A stretch of DNA of 25,542 nt from JBBARC01 sp040400005. GTDB taxonomy: Bacteria > Pseudomonadota > Alphaproteobacteria > Acetobacterales > Acetobacteraceae. The translations under genes were made by a program, and so were the position numbers. Within the stretch, counting starts at the first letter, position 1. Every line of letters begins with the position of its first letter. The stretch is taken from positions 1 to 25,542 of the forward strand of contig JBBARC010000048.1 of NCBI GenBank assembly GCA_040400005.1, given 5' to 3'. Shown piece by piece: positions 16,276-23,923 of the stretch. Under the pieces are notes generated by a model that did not search any database, was not told the DNA's origin, and was given only the letters and a program-made list of their open reading frames with translations.

Positions 16276-17555
16276 GCGGGGTGTGCCGCATCGTGATTAG
16301 GGGCGGCCGATAAAGGTTTAGGCGATGCGGTCCATTTAACCGTGCCGACACTGTGGCAATGGGCGCAGGCGGCACGCCAGGATTCTGCGATGGTGCTGCA
16401 TTGGGTACATTGCCAGACCGGATCGGGGTCGGCAGCCGCCGCATGGCCCAGCGCTTCGTGGTGAGCGGCGGCGTTGTTGGTGGCTTCAGCAATATCGGCA
16501 AACAGCACAAACATCCGGCGTTCGGCGATGCCGGCGGCGCGGGCGGCTTGGGCCAGGCGTTGGGCTTCACCGGTGAGGCCGGCAGCGAGCGACAGGCGGG
16601 CGAGGAGCAAAAGACTTTCGCCGTGGCGCTTAGCTTCGCGCACCAGTTCGGTTGCCGCCTTTAGGCGGGGTAGCGGTTCGATTGGCGCGGTTTGCAGGGA
16701 TAGATCGGCGATGTCGGGGTGCGGCGCTGCGCCCCAGGCGCGGCGCAGAACATCCTGTGCGGCTTTTTCGCGGCCCTGGGCACGCAGTAATTTGGCATAC
16801 ACCAAGCCGGCAGCAGGCAAGTGTGGCGCCCGTTTAAACGCATCGCGGGCCAGTTTACGGGCGGATTCCGGGTGAGTTTCTTCGGCGGCGGCGGCGGTTG
16901 CGAACACCGCGCGGGCGTGGTCATCGCGGGCCAGGGCCAGCGCATCGGCCCAGGCCCCAGTGCGCACGGCGAAATCAGTGCGTTCGGCGCGCAGCCAACC
17001 GGCGTTGGGATAGGCATCGTGGGCGGCACGGCCCAACTCGGCGGCACGGGCAAAATCGCCACGGCTGGCGGCGATGCGCAGCAGGCCACGCAGGCCCAAA
17101 AAGGCGCTATCGCGGCGCTTGGACAGGGCTTCGAACGCGTGTTCCTCATCAGCGCTGCGCCCGGCGATGCCGCTGGCGTAAGCGGTGAGCAACAGGGTTT
17201 GCGGCGTGGCACCCAATAATTTTTGGGCCCGCGTCGCGGCTTTGGTGGCGGCGGTGGCATCTTGGGCTGCCAGCGCCACCAGGGTTGCGGTTACCGCATC
17301 ATCGCCGCGGCGGCGGCGCGATCTGTCGCCACCACTACGGAAGGCGCCGGGCAGGCCAAACACGGTGGCGATGATACGGATGGCGGCATAGATAAACGCA
17401 ATCAACAGCGCTTGGGCCAGCACCACCACCGGTAGTGGTGCGTCGATGGTGAGATCGCCCAAGTGCAGGGTGAGGCCGCCGGCCAGATGGCCGATCCACC
17501 AGGCACCGCTAACCACCACCACGGATGCCAGCAATATGACCAAAATGCTGCGCAT
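16272..17555 (-). CDS. hemY: HemY-like TPR membrane protein
   Basis: A 427-aa protein with two N-terminal transmembrane helices (ILVILLASVVVVSGAWWIG; VVLAQALLIAFIYAAIRIIA), a basic patch (RSRRRR) and a long Ala-rich helical TPR-like region of about 85-370. HemY homologues sit beside hemC/hemD in proteobacteria. This is not protoporphyrinogen oxidase despite the shared name, and its exact role in heme synthesis is uncertain. The C-terminus carries a zinc-ribbon-like four-cysteine module: C383-x2-C386-x10-C397-x2-C400. The start overlaps the mitofilin-like stop by one base (TGATG). Confidence 0.87.
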   Translation of the reverse strand: MRSILVILLASVVVVSGAWWIGHLAGGLTLHLGDLTIDAPLPVVVLAQALLIAFIYAAIRIIATVFGLPGAFRSGGDRSRRRRGDDAVTATLVALAAQDATAATKAATRAQKLLGATPQTLLLTAYASGIAGRSADEEHAFEALSKRRDSAFLGLRGLLRIAASRGDFARAAELGRAAHDAYPNAGWLRAERTDFAVRTGAWADALALARDDHARAVFATAAAAEETHPESARKLARDAFKRAPHLPAAGLVYAKLLRAQGREKAAQDVLRRAWGAAPHPDIADLSLQTAPIEPLPRLKAATELVREAKRHGESLLLLARLSLAAGLTGEAQRLAQAARAAGIAERRMFVLFADIAEATNNAAAHHEALGHAAAADPDPVWQCTQCSTIAESWRAACAHCHSVGTVKWTASPKPLSAAPNHDAAHPA

Positions 17556-18694
17556 CAGATTTGCGCCATCAGGGTGGAAAGGGCTGCGCGGGCGGCAAGC
17601 ACGCCACGCAGCTGATCGGCCCAGGGTTTGGCAGCAAGGGCTGCCGGGCCTTGCAAGGCATCGACGGCGGCAAGGGCTGCCGGCAGATCATCGCGGCTGA
17701 TCGCATCTTGCGCGCGGGCCAAAATGCCGGCGGCGGGGTCGCCGACCAGCACGGTATCGCCTTTGCGCACGGTGATGGCCTGTTGCAGGCGGGCGACGGC
17801 GCGATCGTAGATGCTTTCGTGTGCCAGTTCGGGGCGGCTGGCGCTGCGGGCGGCGAGGGCCACGGCGGCAAAACCTGCGCGCAAGGCGGCATCGGTGGGC
17901 GGGGCGGTATCGGCATACGGCGCCAAGGCCGGCGAGGCGCCGGCGATGGGGCCAAGTTTTTGGCCCGTGGCCAGCGCCACGGCGGCCATTTGCAGGCGGG
18001 CAAGTTTGACCGCACGGGCGGCGGCATCATCGGCGGTGCCGGTGCCGTGTTCGAGTTTGTCCAGCCGCGCGGTTAGGGCGGTGACCAGGGCTGCTTGCGC
18101 GTTTGCGGCCTGAGATTGGTCCTGTTTGGCCGCGGCGAGGGCGGCATTGAGGCGATCGGACAAGACGGTCAGGGCTTCAACCGACGCAGCCGGGGCCGAG
18201 GATGGCGTGCTGCCCCCAGGTGCTGGGCCAGGTGTTGCGTCTGGCCGATGGTCCAGCGTGTCGATGCGGGCGGCGAGGGCGGTTATCTGGTCGGCCAGTT
18301 TTGCCTGAGCGTCACTATCTATGCCGCCGGGGGCGCCGGGATTAACGGCAGGTTTGGCGGTCGCCTCGATCACCGCCAGGCGGGCCGATAAGGCATCGAG
18401 ATTGAACCGCAGCGTGCCTGTGGCGCGCGCTTGGGCGCGGGAATCGGCCTGCAAAGCGGCGATTGAAGCCGGTTCGGGCGGGTTGGTGGCAAAGAAGAAT
18501 ACTGCCGCCCCTAAGCCCGCCGAGACGAGTAACGACAGCGCCAGCGCCGTGCCGCCGCCCAAACCGGTGCCTGCCGGTGGCGGGGTCATCGGTGGCAAGG
18601 CAGGCTCCGGCGGCGGCGGCGGGGCCGGTTGATCGCCATAGAGGATTGCCGCTGTGCTGGCGGGGATGGGTAGGTTTGCGGGCTGATCGCTCAT
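17555..18694 (-). CDS. Mitofilin/Mic60-like inner membrane protein
   Basis: A 379-aa protein. A polar Pro-rich N-terminus (APPPPPEPALPPMTPPP) leads to one membrane helix (TALALSLLVSAGLGAAVFFFA at about residues 50-70). Coiled-coil-prone segments with Ala, Leu, Asp and Gln follow (LDALSARLAVIEA; LADQITALAARIDTLDHR; VLSDRLNAALAAAKQDQ), and the C-terminal region resembles the mitofilin domain (ESIYDRAVARLQQAI ... VDALQGPAALAAKPWADQLRG). Alphaproteobacterial Mic60 lies beside hemY and shapes intracytoplasmic membranes in some species. I chose the ATG at 18694 because it overlaps the hemD stop (ATGA); the frame is open further upstream, but that would run deep into hemD. Confidence 0.82.
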   Translation of the reverse strand: MSDQPANLPIPASTAAILYGDQPAPPPPPEPALPPMTPPPAGTGLGGGTALALSLLVSAGLGAAVFFFATNPPEPASIAALQADSRAQARATGTLRFNLDALSARLAVIEATAKPAVNPGAPGGIDSDAQAKLADQITALAARIDTLDHRPDATPGPAPGGSTPSSAPAASVEALTVLSDRLNAALAAAKQDQSQAANAQAALVTALTARLDKLEHGTGTADDAAARAVKLARLQMAAVALATGQKLGPIAGASPALAPYADTAPPTDAALRAGFAAVALAARSASRPELAHESIYDRAVARLQQAITVRKGDTVLVGDPAAGILARAQDAISRDDLPAALAAVDALQGPAALAAKPWADQLRGVLAARAALSTLMAQI

Positions 18695-19392
18695 AATAGG
18701 GCCAACACTTCGTTGAGGGTCGGGTGACGGGCGGCACGGAGTCCACCCCACGGCAAAGGCTTTAGCGCGTCGGCGGCGCGGTTTCCAATCGCCAGCGCCG
18801 TGATTGCGGCAAGTTTGGCATGTAATTCGTGCGGGCAGAGCCGCACAAAATTTTCGGCCGTGGCGGTGGACAGGAAAATGGCGGCGCGCAACTGGCCTGT
18901 GGCGATGGCGGCGGCGGCGTTGGCAGGGAATGTGGTGGGGCTGGTTGCGGCATAGGCGATGCGCCGGTGCACGGTAAAACCGGCTTGGCGGAGGGTTGCG
19001 GTTAGCGCTTGCCCCTCGCCGGCGCCACAGGCCAGCAGCACGGGGCCGGCGTTAGGTCTGAGGCTGCGCGTGGCCAAGGCTGCCAGGGCGTGCGCGTCGC
19101 CATCGGCACTGTGCACCTGGGCAAAACCCGCGGCGCAAGCGGCATCTGCCGTGGCGTCGCCCACCGCAAATAGGGGCGTGGCGGACGGTAGAAGGGCTGG
19201 GATCGCGTTGGCGCTGGTAAGCAGGATCGCTTGAATGCGGGCGGGCTGGGGTATGAGCCGACGTGCGGTGATGATCAGCATGGGCGCCAGCACCGGGAAA
19301 AAACCTAATGCGGTGAGACGCGGCCCCAAATCCTGGCCGGCGGCCAGTGGCCGGGTGAGCAGCACGCCGGTTTTTGGGGGATGATCAGGCAA
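18691..19392 (-). CDS. hemD: Uroporphyrinogen-III synthase
   Basis: HemD closes and inverts ring D of hydroxymethylbilane to give uroporphyrinogen III. The 233-aa product is in the expected size range and shows the N-terminal VLLTRPLAAGQDLGPRL, ILLTSANAIPALL (the family's TSxNA motif), FAVGDATADAACAAGF, and AAIFLSTATAENF. HemD is poorly conserved in sequence, so the position directly after hemC matters. No ATG lies near the start. TTG at 19392 overlaps hemC by 8 nt and is the best candidate; a GTG at 19365 just before LLTRP is the alternative. Confidence 0.88.
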   Translation of the reverse strand: MPDHPPKTGVLLTRPLAAGQDLGPRLTALGFFPVLAPMLIITARRLIPQPARIQAILLTSANAIPALLPSATPLFAVGDATADAACAAGFAQVHSADGDAHALAALATRSLRPNAGPVLLACGAGEGQALTATLRQAGFTVHRRIAYAATSPTTFPANAAAAIATGQLRAAIFLSTATAENFVRLCPHELHAKLAAITALAIGNRAADALKPLPWGGLRAARHPTLNEVLALL

Positions 19393-20428
19393 AGATATCG
19401 GCGGGGCTATCTTGGCGCAGCTCCGCCCCTAGGTCGGCGCCGATGCGGGCGGCATCATTGGGCTGGCCGCGCACGCTGCGCTTGATCAGGAATGTGCCAT
19501 CGGCGCGGGCGACCAGGCCGGTGAGATGCAGGCTGCCATCGGGCAGCAGGCGGGCGTACCCGCCGATCGGGGTGCGGCAGGAGCCATCGAGCACAGCCAG
19601 CATGGCGCGCTCGGCGGTGGCAACCGCGCGGGCTTCGTTATCTTCGATGCCGGCGAGCAGATCGAGCAATTCGCTATCGGCTTCGCGCACGGTGACGCCG
19701 ACAATGCCTTGGCCGGCCGAGGGCACCATCATATCGGGGTCGAGCACCAGGGAGGCATGATGATCGAGGCCGAGGCGGCGCAGGCCGGCCAGGGCCAGCA
19801 GGCTGGCACCGTAATCACCGCGTTCGGTGCGGGTGAGGCGGGTTTGCACATTGCCGCGTAAGAGTGCCATGCGCAGATCTGGGCGGCTGTGCAGCAACTG
19901 GGCCTGGCGGCGCACCGAGGATGTGCCGATGACGGCGCCCTGGGGCAGGCAGGCGTAGGGATCGGCGGGATCGGCTTTACGGCAATCAGGGCCGAAAATC
20001 AGCGCATCGCGGGCATCTTCGCGGCGCAGGGCGCACGCCAACACAATACCATCGGGCAGGGTTGTTTCGAGGTCTTTGAGGCTATGGACGGCGAAATCTA
20101 TGCGGCCATCGGCCAAGGCTTCGTGGATTTCTTTGGCAAACAAACCTTTGCCGCCGATATCGGCGAGCGGGCGGTCGAGCACCGCGTCACCCGTGGTGCG
20201 AATGCGGTGTTCTTCAAAAATCGGCTGGCCGGTCGGGGTGGACATCGCCAGCACCGGGCAAAAACGGCTGATTTCGGCCAGAAACATCTGGGTTTGCACG
20301 AGCGCCAGGGGGGAGCCGCGGGTGCCGACGCGTAATGGTAATCCACGGCCACCGTGGAGTTTGACGTGAGGGTGGGTTGGGGGGTGCCCAGTGAGGGGGT
20401 GCCCAGTGGGGGGGTGGGCGATGGTCAT
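19385..20428 (-). CDS. hemC: Hydroxymethylbilane synthase (porphobilinogen deaminase)
   Basis: HemC joins four porphobilinogen units into hydroxymethylbilane. The 347-aa product has the core LPLRVGTRGSPLALVQTQ (about 30-47), RTTGD (77-81), IGGKGLFAKEI, VHSLKDL with catalytic D119, and LRGNVQTRL. The dipyrromethane-cofactor cysteine is C284 in LDGSCRTPIGGYA. It is about 30 residues longer than usual because of a His/Pro/Thr-rich N-terminus (HPPTGHPLTGHPPTHPH) encoded by 15-bp repeats. It is the first gene of a nine-gene overlapping chain and diverges from tsaD. Confidence 0.96.
   Translation of the reverse strand: MTIAHPPTGHPLTGHPPTHPHVKLHGGRGLPLRVGTRGSPLALVQTQMFLAEISRFCPVLAMSTPTGQPIFEEHRIRTTGDAVLDRPLADIGGKGLFAKEIHEALADGRIDFAVHSLKDLETTLPDGIVLACALRREDARDALIFGPDCRKADPADPYACLPQGAVIGTSSVRRQAQLLHSRPDLRMALLRGNVQTRLTRTERGDYGASLLALAGLRRLGLDHHASLVLDPDMMVPSAGQGIVGVTVREADSELLDLLAGIEDNEARAVATAERAMLAVLDGSCRTPIGGYARLLPDGSLHLTGLVARADGTFLIKRSVRGQPNDAARIGADLGAELRQDSPADIFA
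20381..20420 (-). repeat. 15-bp tandem repeat inside hemC N-terminus
   Basis: Two near-identical 15-bp units (20381-20395 and 20396-20410; plus-strand pattern GGGGTGCCCAGTG followed by AG or GG) and a partial third. On the minus strand they encode the HPPTGHPLTGHPPTHP stretch ahead of the conserved HemC core. The unit length is a multiple of three, so copy changes would keep the frame. Confidence 0.75.
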
Positions 20429-20489
20429 GCGAGTGGCCTACAAGCGGCACGATGGTTCAACGCAGCACGGTAATGGCACACCAACACGT

Positions 20490-20495
20490 ATTATC
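20490..20495 (-). promoter_or_regulatory. Possible -10 box for the hemC operon
   Basis: In the 157-bp gap between the divergent hemC and tsaD genes, the minus strand reads GATAAT about 60 nt before the hemC ATG. This is the most promoter-like hexamer there. A matching -35 is weak (CTGCGA-like at about 17 bp), so this is tentative. Confidence 0.25.
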
Positions 20496-20585
20496 CCTAA
20501 ATGGCGCGGTCGCAGGCACGCGGTGTGGCCAGCATGGGAGAGGTGTGTCCCGGAGGGCGCGGGCGGCGTCAAGGGTGGCGGGCGC

Positions 20586-21710
20586 ATGAGCGGTGTGTTG
20601 GGGGCTGTTTTATCGCCGGTTTTGGCGCCGGTTCTGGCCCCAGTTCTGGCCCCGGTTCTGGCCCCGGTTCTGGCCCCGGTTCTGGCCCCGGTTCTGGCCA
20701 TCGAATCCTCGTGCGATGAGACGGCTGTGGCGGTGCTGGCGGGGGACGGGGTTGTGCTGGCGGAGGCTGTGCTGAGCCAGCAGGAGCACAGCAAATTTGG
20801 CGGTGTGGTGCCGGAAATCGCCGCCCGGGCGCATTTGGCGCATTTGCCGGGGTTGACCCGTGAGGTGCTGGCCCGCGCCGGGCTGGTGGCGGGCGATTTG
20901 GGCGCAGTTGCGGCAACCGTGGGGCCGGGGCTGATCGGCGGGCTGATTGTCGGCAGTGGATTTGCCAAAGGTTTATCGGTGGCGTTGGGGGTGCCGTTTG
21001 TGGCGGTAAACCATTTGGAGGCCCATGCGCTGACCGCACGGCTGCCGGCATTGAGCGGGGCGGATGTGCAGTTTCCTTACCTGGTGCTGCTGCTATCTGG
21101 CGGGCATTGCCAATGCGTGGCGGTGGACGGGCTGGGCCAATACCGGCGCCTGGGTGGCACCATTGATGATGCGGTGGGTGAGGCGTTTGATAAAGTGGCC
21201 AAAATGCTGGGCTTAGGCTGGCCCGGCGGGCCGGCGTTGGAGCAACTGGCGGCGGCCGGTGATGCGCGCGCCATCGCCCTGCCCCGGCCATTATATGGCC
21301 GCGCTGGGTGCGATTTTAGTTTCTCCGGGTTGAAAACGGCAGTGGCCCAAGTGGTGGCGCGCGAGAGCACGGGCGGCTTGCGGCCAGACGTTGCGGCCAA
21401 CATTGCGGCAGCGTTTCAGGCCTCGGTGTGTGCGGTGCTGGCGGATCGGGCTGGGCATGCGTTGCGGATGATGCCTAGCGCGACGCGGCTGGTGGTGGCC
21501 GGTGGGGTTGCCGCCAACGCAGGCGTGCGGGCCGCCCTGGACCGGGTTGCGCGCGCACACAATTTGCCGATGAGCGCGCCGCCGCCGCGGTTGTGTGGCG
21601 ATAACGCGGTGATGGTGGGGTGGGCAGCGATCGAGCGGTTGCGGGCCGGGCGTTACGACAGTTTGGCGGCAAGCCCACGGCCGCGTTTTCCGCTGGATCA
21701 AGGGCTATGA
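20586..21710 (+). CDS. tsaD: tRNA threonylcarbamoyladenosine biosynthesis protein TsaD
   Basis: TsaD, with TsaB and TsaE, transfers the threonylcarbamoyl group to A37 of tRNAs reading ANN codons. From the ATG at 20586 the product is 374 aa. The conserved IESSCDETAVAVL begins at residue 39, then metal-binding HLEAH (H143, H147), LLLSGGHCQ, GGTIDDAVGEAFDKVAKMLGL, and VVAGGVAANAGVR near the end. Ahead of the core lies an unusual run of seven PVLA units. The start is preceded by AAGGG about 11 nt upstream and follows the divergent promoter region. The stop overlaps the rlmJ start (ATGA). Confidence 0.95.
   Translation: MSGVLGAVLSPVLAPVLAPVLAPVLAPVLAPVLAPVLAIESSCDETAVAVLAGDGVVLAEAVLSQQEHSKFGGVVPEIAARAHLAHLPGLTREVLARAGLVAGDLGAVAATVGPGLIGGLIVGSGFAKGLSVALGVPFVAVNHLEAHALTARLPALSGADVQFPYLVLLLSGGHCQCVAVDGLGQYRRLGGTIDDAVGEAFDKVAKMLGLGWPGGPALEQLAAAGDARAIALPRPLYGRAGCDFSFSGLKTAVAQVVARESTGGLRPDVAANIAAAFQASVCAVLADRAGHALRMMPSATRLVVAGGVAANAGVRAALDRVARAHNLPMSAPPPRLCGDNAVMVGWAAIERLRAGRYDSLAASPRPRFPLDQGL
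20616..20699 (+). repeat. 12-bp tandem array encoding (PVLA)7 in tsaD
   Basis: Seven consecutive 12-bp units with consensus CCGGTTCTGGCC; the central copies are identical and the first ones carry single differences. Each encodes Pro-Val-Leu-Ala. The array ends exactly at the ATC of IESSCDE. Expansion or loss of units keeps the reading frame. Confidence 0.92.
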
Positions 21711-22525
21711 ATTATCGCCATGCCTACCACGCGGGAAATTTTGCCGATGGCATGAAGCACGTGCTGCTGGTGTGGGCGTTGCGGGCGCTGGCCGCTAAAG
21801 ACAAGCCGTTTATGGTGCTGGATACGCATGCCGGCCTGGGGCATTATGATCTGAACAGTGATGAAAGTTTGCGCACGGGGGAAGCCACCAGCGGGATTTT
21901 TCGGTTGCTGGCGGAGCACCCGGCCGCCCTTGCTGATTATCTGGGGGTGATTGAAACTTTGGGCCTGTACCCAGGGTCGCCGGCGATTGCGCAGGCGTTG
22001 ATGCGGCCGGGCGATAGGCTGGTTGCGTGCGAATTGCACCGCGAAGATTATGTGAAGTTGCGGCGGTTTTTTCGCAGTAATCCCGAAGTTTCTACCCATT
22101 TGCGCGATGGTTACGAAGCGATCGGTGCGTTTTTGCCGCCGCCCGAACGGCGCGGGTTGATTTTGATTGATCCGCCTTACGAGGCGGAAGATGAGTTTGC
22201 TAAGGTGACTGCGGCGATAATGGCCGCCCACAAGCGCTTTGCCGCCGGGGTTATTTTGGCATGGTACCCCATTAAACATCGCACCCCGGTGCGCGCTTTT
22301 CATCATGCGTTGCGCGAAAGTGGGGTGCGCGATGTGCAAGCGGCTGAACTGTATTTGCGCGAGCCGGTGGATGCCGCGCGGTTAAATGGCTGCGGCGTGG
22401 TGATGGTGAATGCGCCGTGGACCGCGCCGGCTGATGTGCCGCCACTGTTGGCCGGTTTGCTGGCGGGGTTGGGGGCGACCGAAAGTGGTGCGGGCAGCGC
22501 GTTGATACGGCTGACTGATGAATAG
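21707..22525 (+). CDS. rlmJ: 23S rRNA (adenine(2030)-N6)-methyltransferase RlmJ
   Basis: RlmJ methylates N6 of A2030 in 23S rRNA. The 272-aa product starts with the family N-terminus MNYRHAYHAGNFADGMKH, which fixes the ATG at 21707, overlapping the tsaD stop. Motifs are the SAM-binding region MVLDTHAGLGHYDL (36-49), ELHREDYVKLRRFF, and the catalytic DPPYE (155-159, motif IV of N6-adenine methyltransferases). WYPIKHRTPVRAF is also typical. It overlaps gpsA by 8 nt. Confidence 0.94.
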   Translation: MNYRHAYHAGNFADGMKHVLLVWALRALAAKDKPFMVLDTHAGLGHYDLNSDESLRTGEATSGIFRLLAEHPAALADYLGVIETLGLYPGSPAIAQALMRPGDRLVACELHREDYVKLRRFFRSNPEVSTHLRDGYEAIGAFLPPPERRGLILIDPPYEAEDEFAKVTAAIMAAHKRFAAGVILAWYPIKHRTPVRAFHHALRESGVRDVQAAELYLREPVDAARLNGCGVVMVNAPWTAPADVPPLLAGLLAGLGATESGAGSALIRLTDE

Positions 22526-23477
22526 GCTTTGCCTTGTTGGGGCTGGCGCCTGGGGTATGGCGCTGGCGTTGCAGGCGGCGCGCGCCGGCTGTGCGGCGAC
22601 GCTGGTGGCCCGTCACCCGCATTGGCCGGGCGGGGAAAATCCGCGCTTGCCGGGGTTTGTGTTGCCCGCTGACGTGACACTGATTGGCATGGACAGCGTG
22701 CGGGCCGCGTGCGACGCCGCCGATGCGGTATTGCTGGTGGTGCCGACGCAGACTTTGCGCGCAACGCTTGCAATGCTGGGGCACCCGCGCGCGCTACTGG
22801 TGTGCTGCAAGGGGATTGAGATTGGCACGGGCAAATTACCGATTGAGATGGCTTCGGATATTTTGCCCGGCGTGCCGGCGGCGGTGCTGACCGGGCCTAA
22901 TTTTGCCCGCGACATTGCAATCGGGTTACCGGCGGCAGCGGTGATTGCCGGCGGCACTGAAGGGTTGCGAGCGGGGTTGATTGACGCGCTGGCGAGCACA
23001 GCGTTTCGTTTGTACGGCAATGATGATGCGATCGGCGCCTCGATTGGCGGGGCGGCCAAAAACGTGGTGGCGATTGCGGCAGGTGTGGTCAGCGGTGCGG
23101 GGTTGGGGGAAAATGCGCGGGCGGCGTTGATCACCCGCGGCTTGGCCGAAATTGCCCGCCTGGCGGTGGCGTTGGGCGGGCGTGCTGATACGGTTTCCGG
23201 GCTTTCGGGGTTGGGGGATTTGGTGCTGACCTGCACCGGCACAGCCAGCCGTAATTTTGCGCTGGGGTTTGCGCTCGGCCAGGGCACGCCGCTTGCAAAC
23301 TTGCTGCAACTAGGCGGGCCAGCGGTGGAAGGGGTGAGCACCGCCCCTGCCCTGCTGGCGCGGGCGGCGGGGCTAGACATGCCGATTTGCCAGGCGGTGG
23401 CCGATTTGCTGGCGGGTGCATTGACAGTGCCCGAGGCGATTGCGGCGCTGCTGACACGGCCACGGCGCGATGAGTAG
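22518..23477 (+). CDS. gpsA: Glycerol-3-phosphate dehydrogenase [NAD(P)+]
   Basis: GpsA reduces dihydroxyacetone phosphate to sn-glycerol-3-phosphate for phospholipid synthesis. The 319-aa product shows the Rossmann motif LVGAGAWGMALA (6-17), K98 in CCKGIEIGTG, LTGPNFARDIA, catalytic K181 in GGAAKNVVAIAAG, and SGLSGLGDLVLTCTG. The ATG lies inside the end of rlmJ (8-nt overlap), which suggests translational coupling. The tsaD and gpsA neighbourhood is common in alphaproteobacteria. The stop is followed by repeat copy B. Confidence 0.95.
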   Translation: MNRLCLVGAGAWGMALALQAARAGCAATLVARHPHWPGGENPRLPGFVLPADVTLIGMDSVRAACDAADAVLLVVPTQTLRATLAMLGHPRALLVCCKGIEIGTGKLPIEMASDILPGVPAAVLTGPNFARDIAIGLPAAAVIAGGTEGLRAGLIDALASTAFRLYGNDDAIGASIGGAAKNVVAIAAGVVSGAGLGENARAALITRGLAEIARLAVALGGRADTVSGLSGLGDLVLTCTGTASRNFALGFALGQGTPLANLLQLGGPAVEGVSTAPALLARAAGLDMPICQAVADLLAGALTVPEAIAALLTRPRRDE

Positions 23478-23503
23478 GGATGCCCATGAACCCCGATATG
23501 ACA

Positions 23504-23885
23504 GGGCAATGGGGTGAGTGCCAAAAAAAGAATTTTCTTTTTTCTGAAGAAAAAAGGTAACTGCCCAGGTAGGATTGAAGCTACACAACCCATTGAAAAC
23601 ATTTATGGCGACTTCGGGTTTAGGTCTGGTTTCGATACGCAAACTGCCGAAAAAGGGACAGTTTGCGTCGGTAACGTAATGGCCTGCGCGCCGAGAGTTG
23701 AGTCTTTTGAGGCAGTTAGCGTTCTCACCCCTACCTGGGCAGTTACGAAAAAAGAAACAAAAAAGACTTTTTTAATGCTGGTTCGGAGAACGCGGTGGCA
23801 GCGTTACCCCTGTCCCCGCATGGCAAAAGTCTTTTTGCTTCTTTCTCTTCAGAAAAAGAAGAGTCTTACTTTCACCCGATTGCCC
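23504..23885. repeat. Dispersed palindromic intergenic repeat, copy B (interrupted)
   Basis: The same element as copy A but inverted: the reverse complement of 23747-23885 aligns with 4295-4435 nearly base for base, sharing GGGCAATCGGGTGAA, AACGCTGCCACCGCG and CCGAACCAGC. Both ends carry GGGCAAT-type termini (23504 and 23885). The left arm is split by the 190-bp insertion at 23557-23746. Without the insertion and one target copy, the element would be about 184 bp. It lies between gpsA and murJ. Confidence 0.87.
23557..23746. mobile_element. 190-bp MITE with 17-bp TIRs and 8-bp target duplication (IS66-like ends)
   Basis: The ends are perfect inverted repeats of 17 bp (GTAACTGCCCAGGTAGG at 23557-23573 and its reverse complement at 23730-23746). 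Directly outside are identical 8-bp flanks, GAAAAAAG at 23549-23556 and 23747-23754. Copies A and C of the host repeat carry this octamer once, at the same place, with no insertion, so they show the empty site. The element has no room for a transposase. GTAA ends plus an 8-bp duplication are the published hallmarks of the IS66 family, so a non-autonomous IS66-type derivative is the likely origin. Inside is a 10-bp stem with a 12-nt loop (23637-23668). Confidence 0.88.
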
Positions 23886-23923
23886 CGCGTTATCATACCA
23901 TCTGAGTTGACTAAAGGAACGCC

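Noticed and set aside
20616..20699. Possible CRISPR-like array
   Set aside because: The 12-bp units are directly adjacent without spacers and are in frame with TsaD; this is a coding minisatellite.
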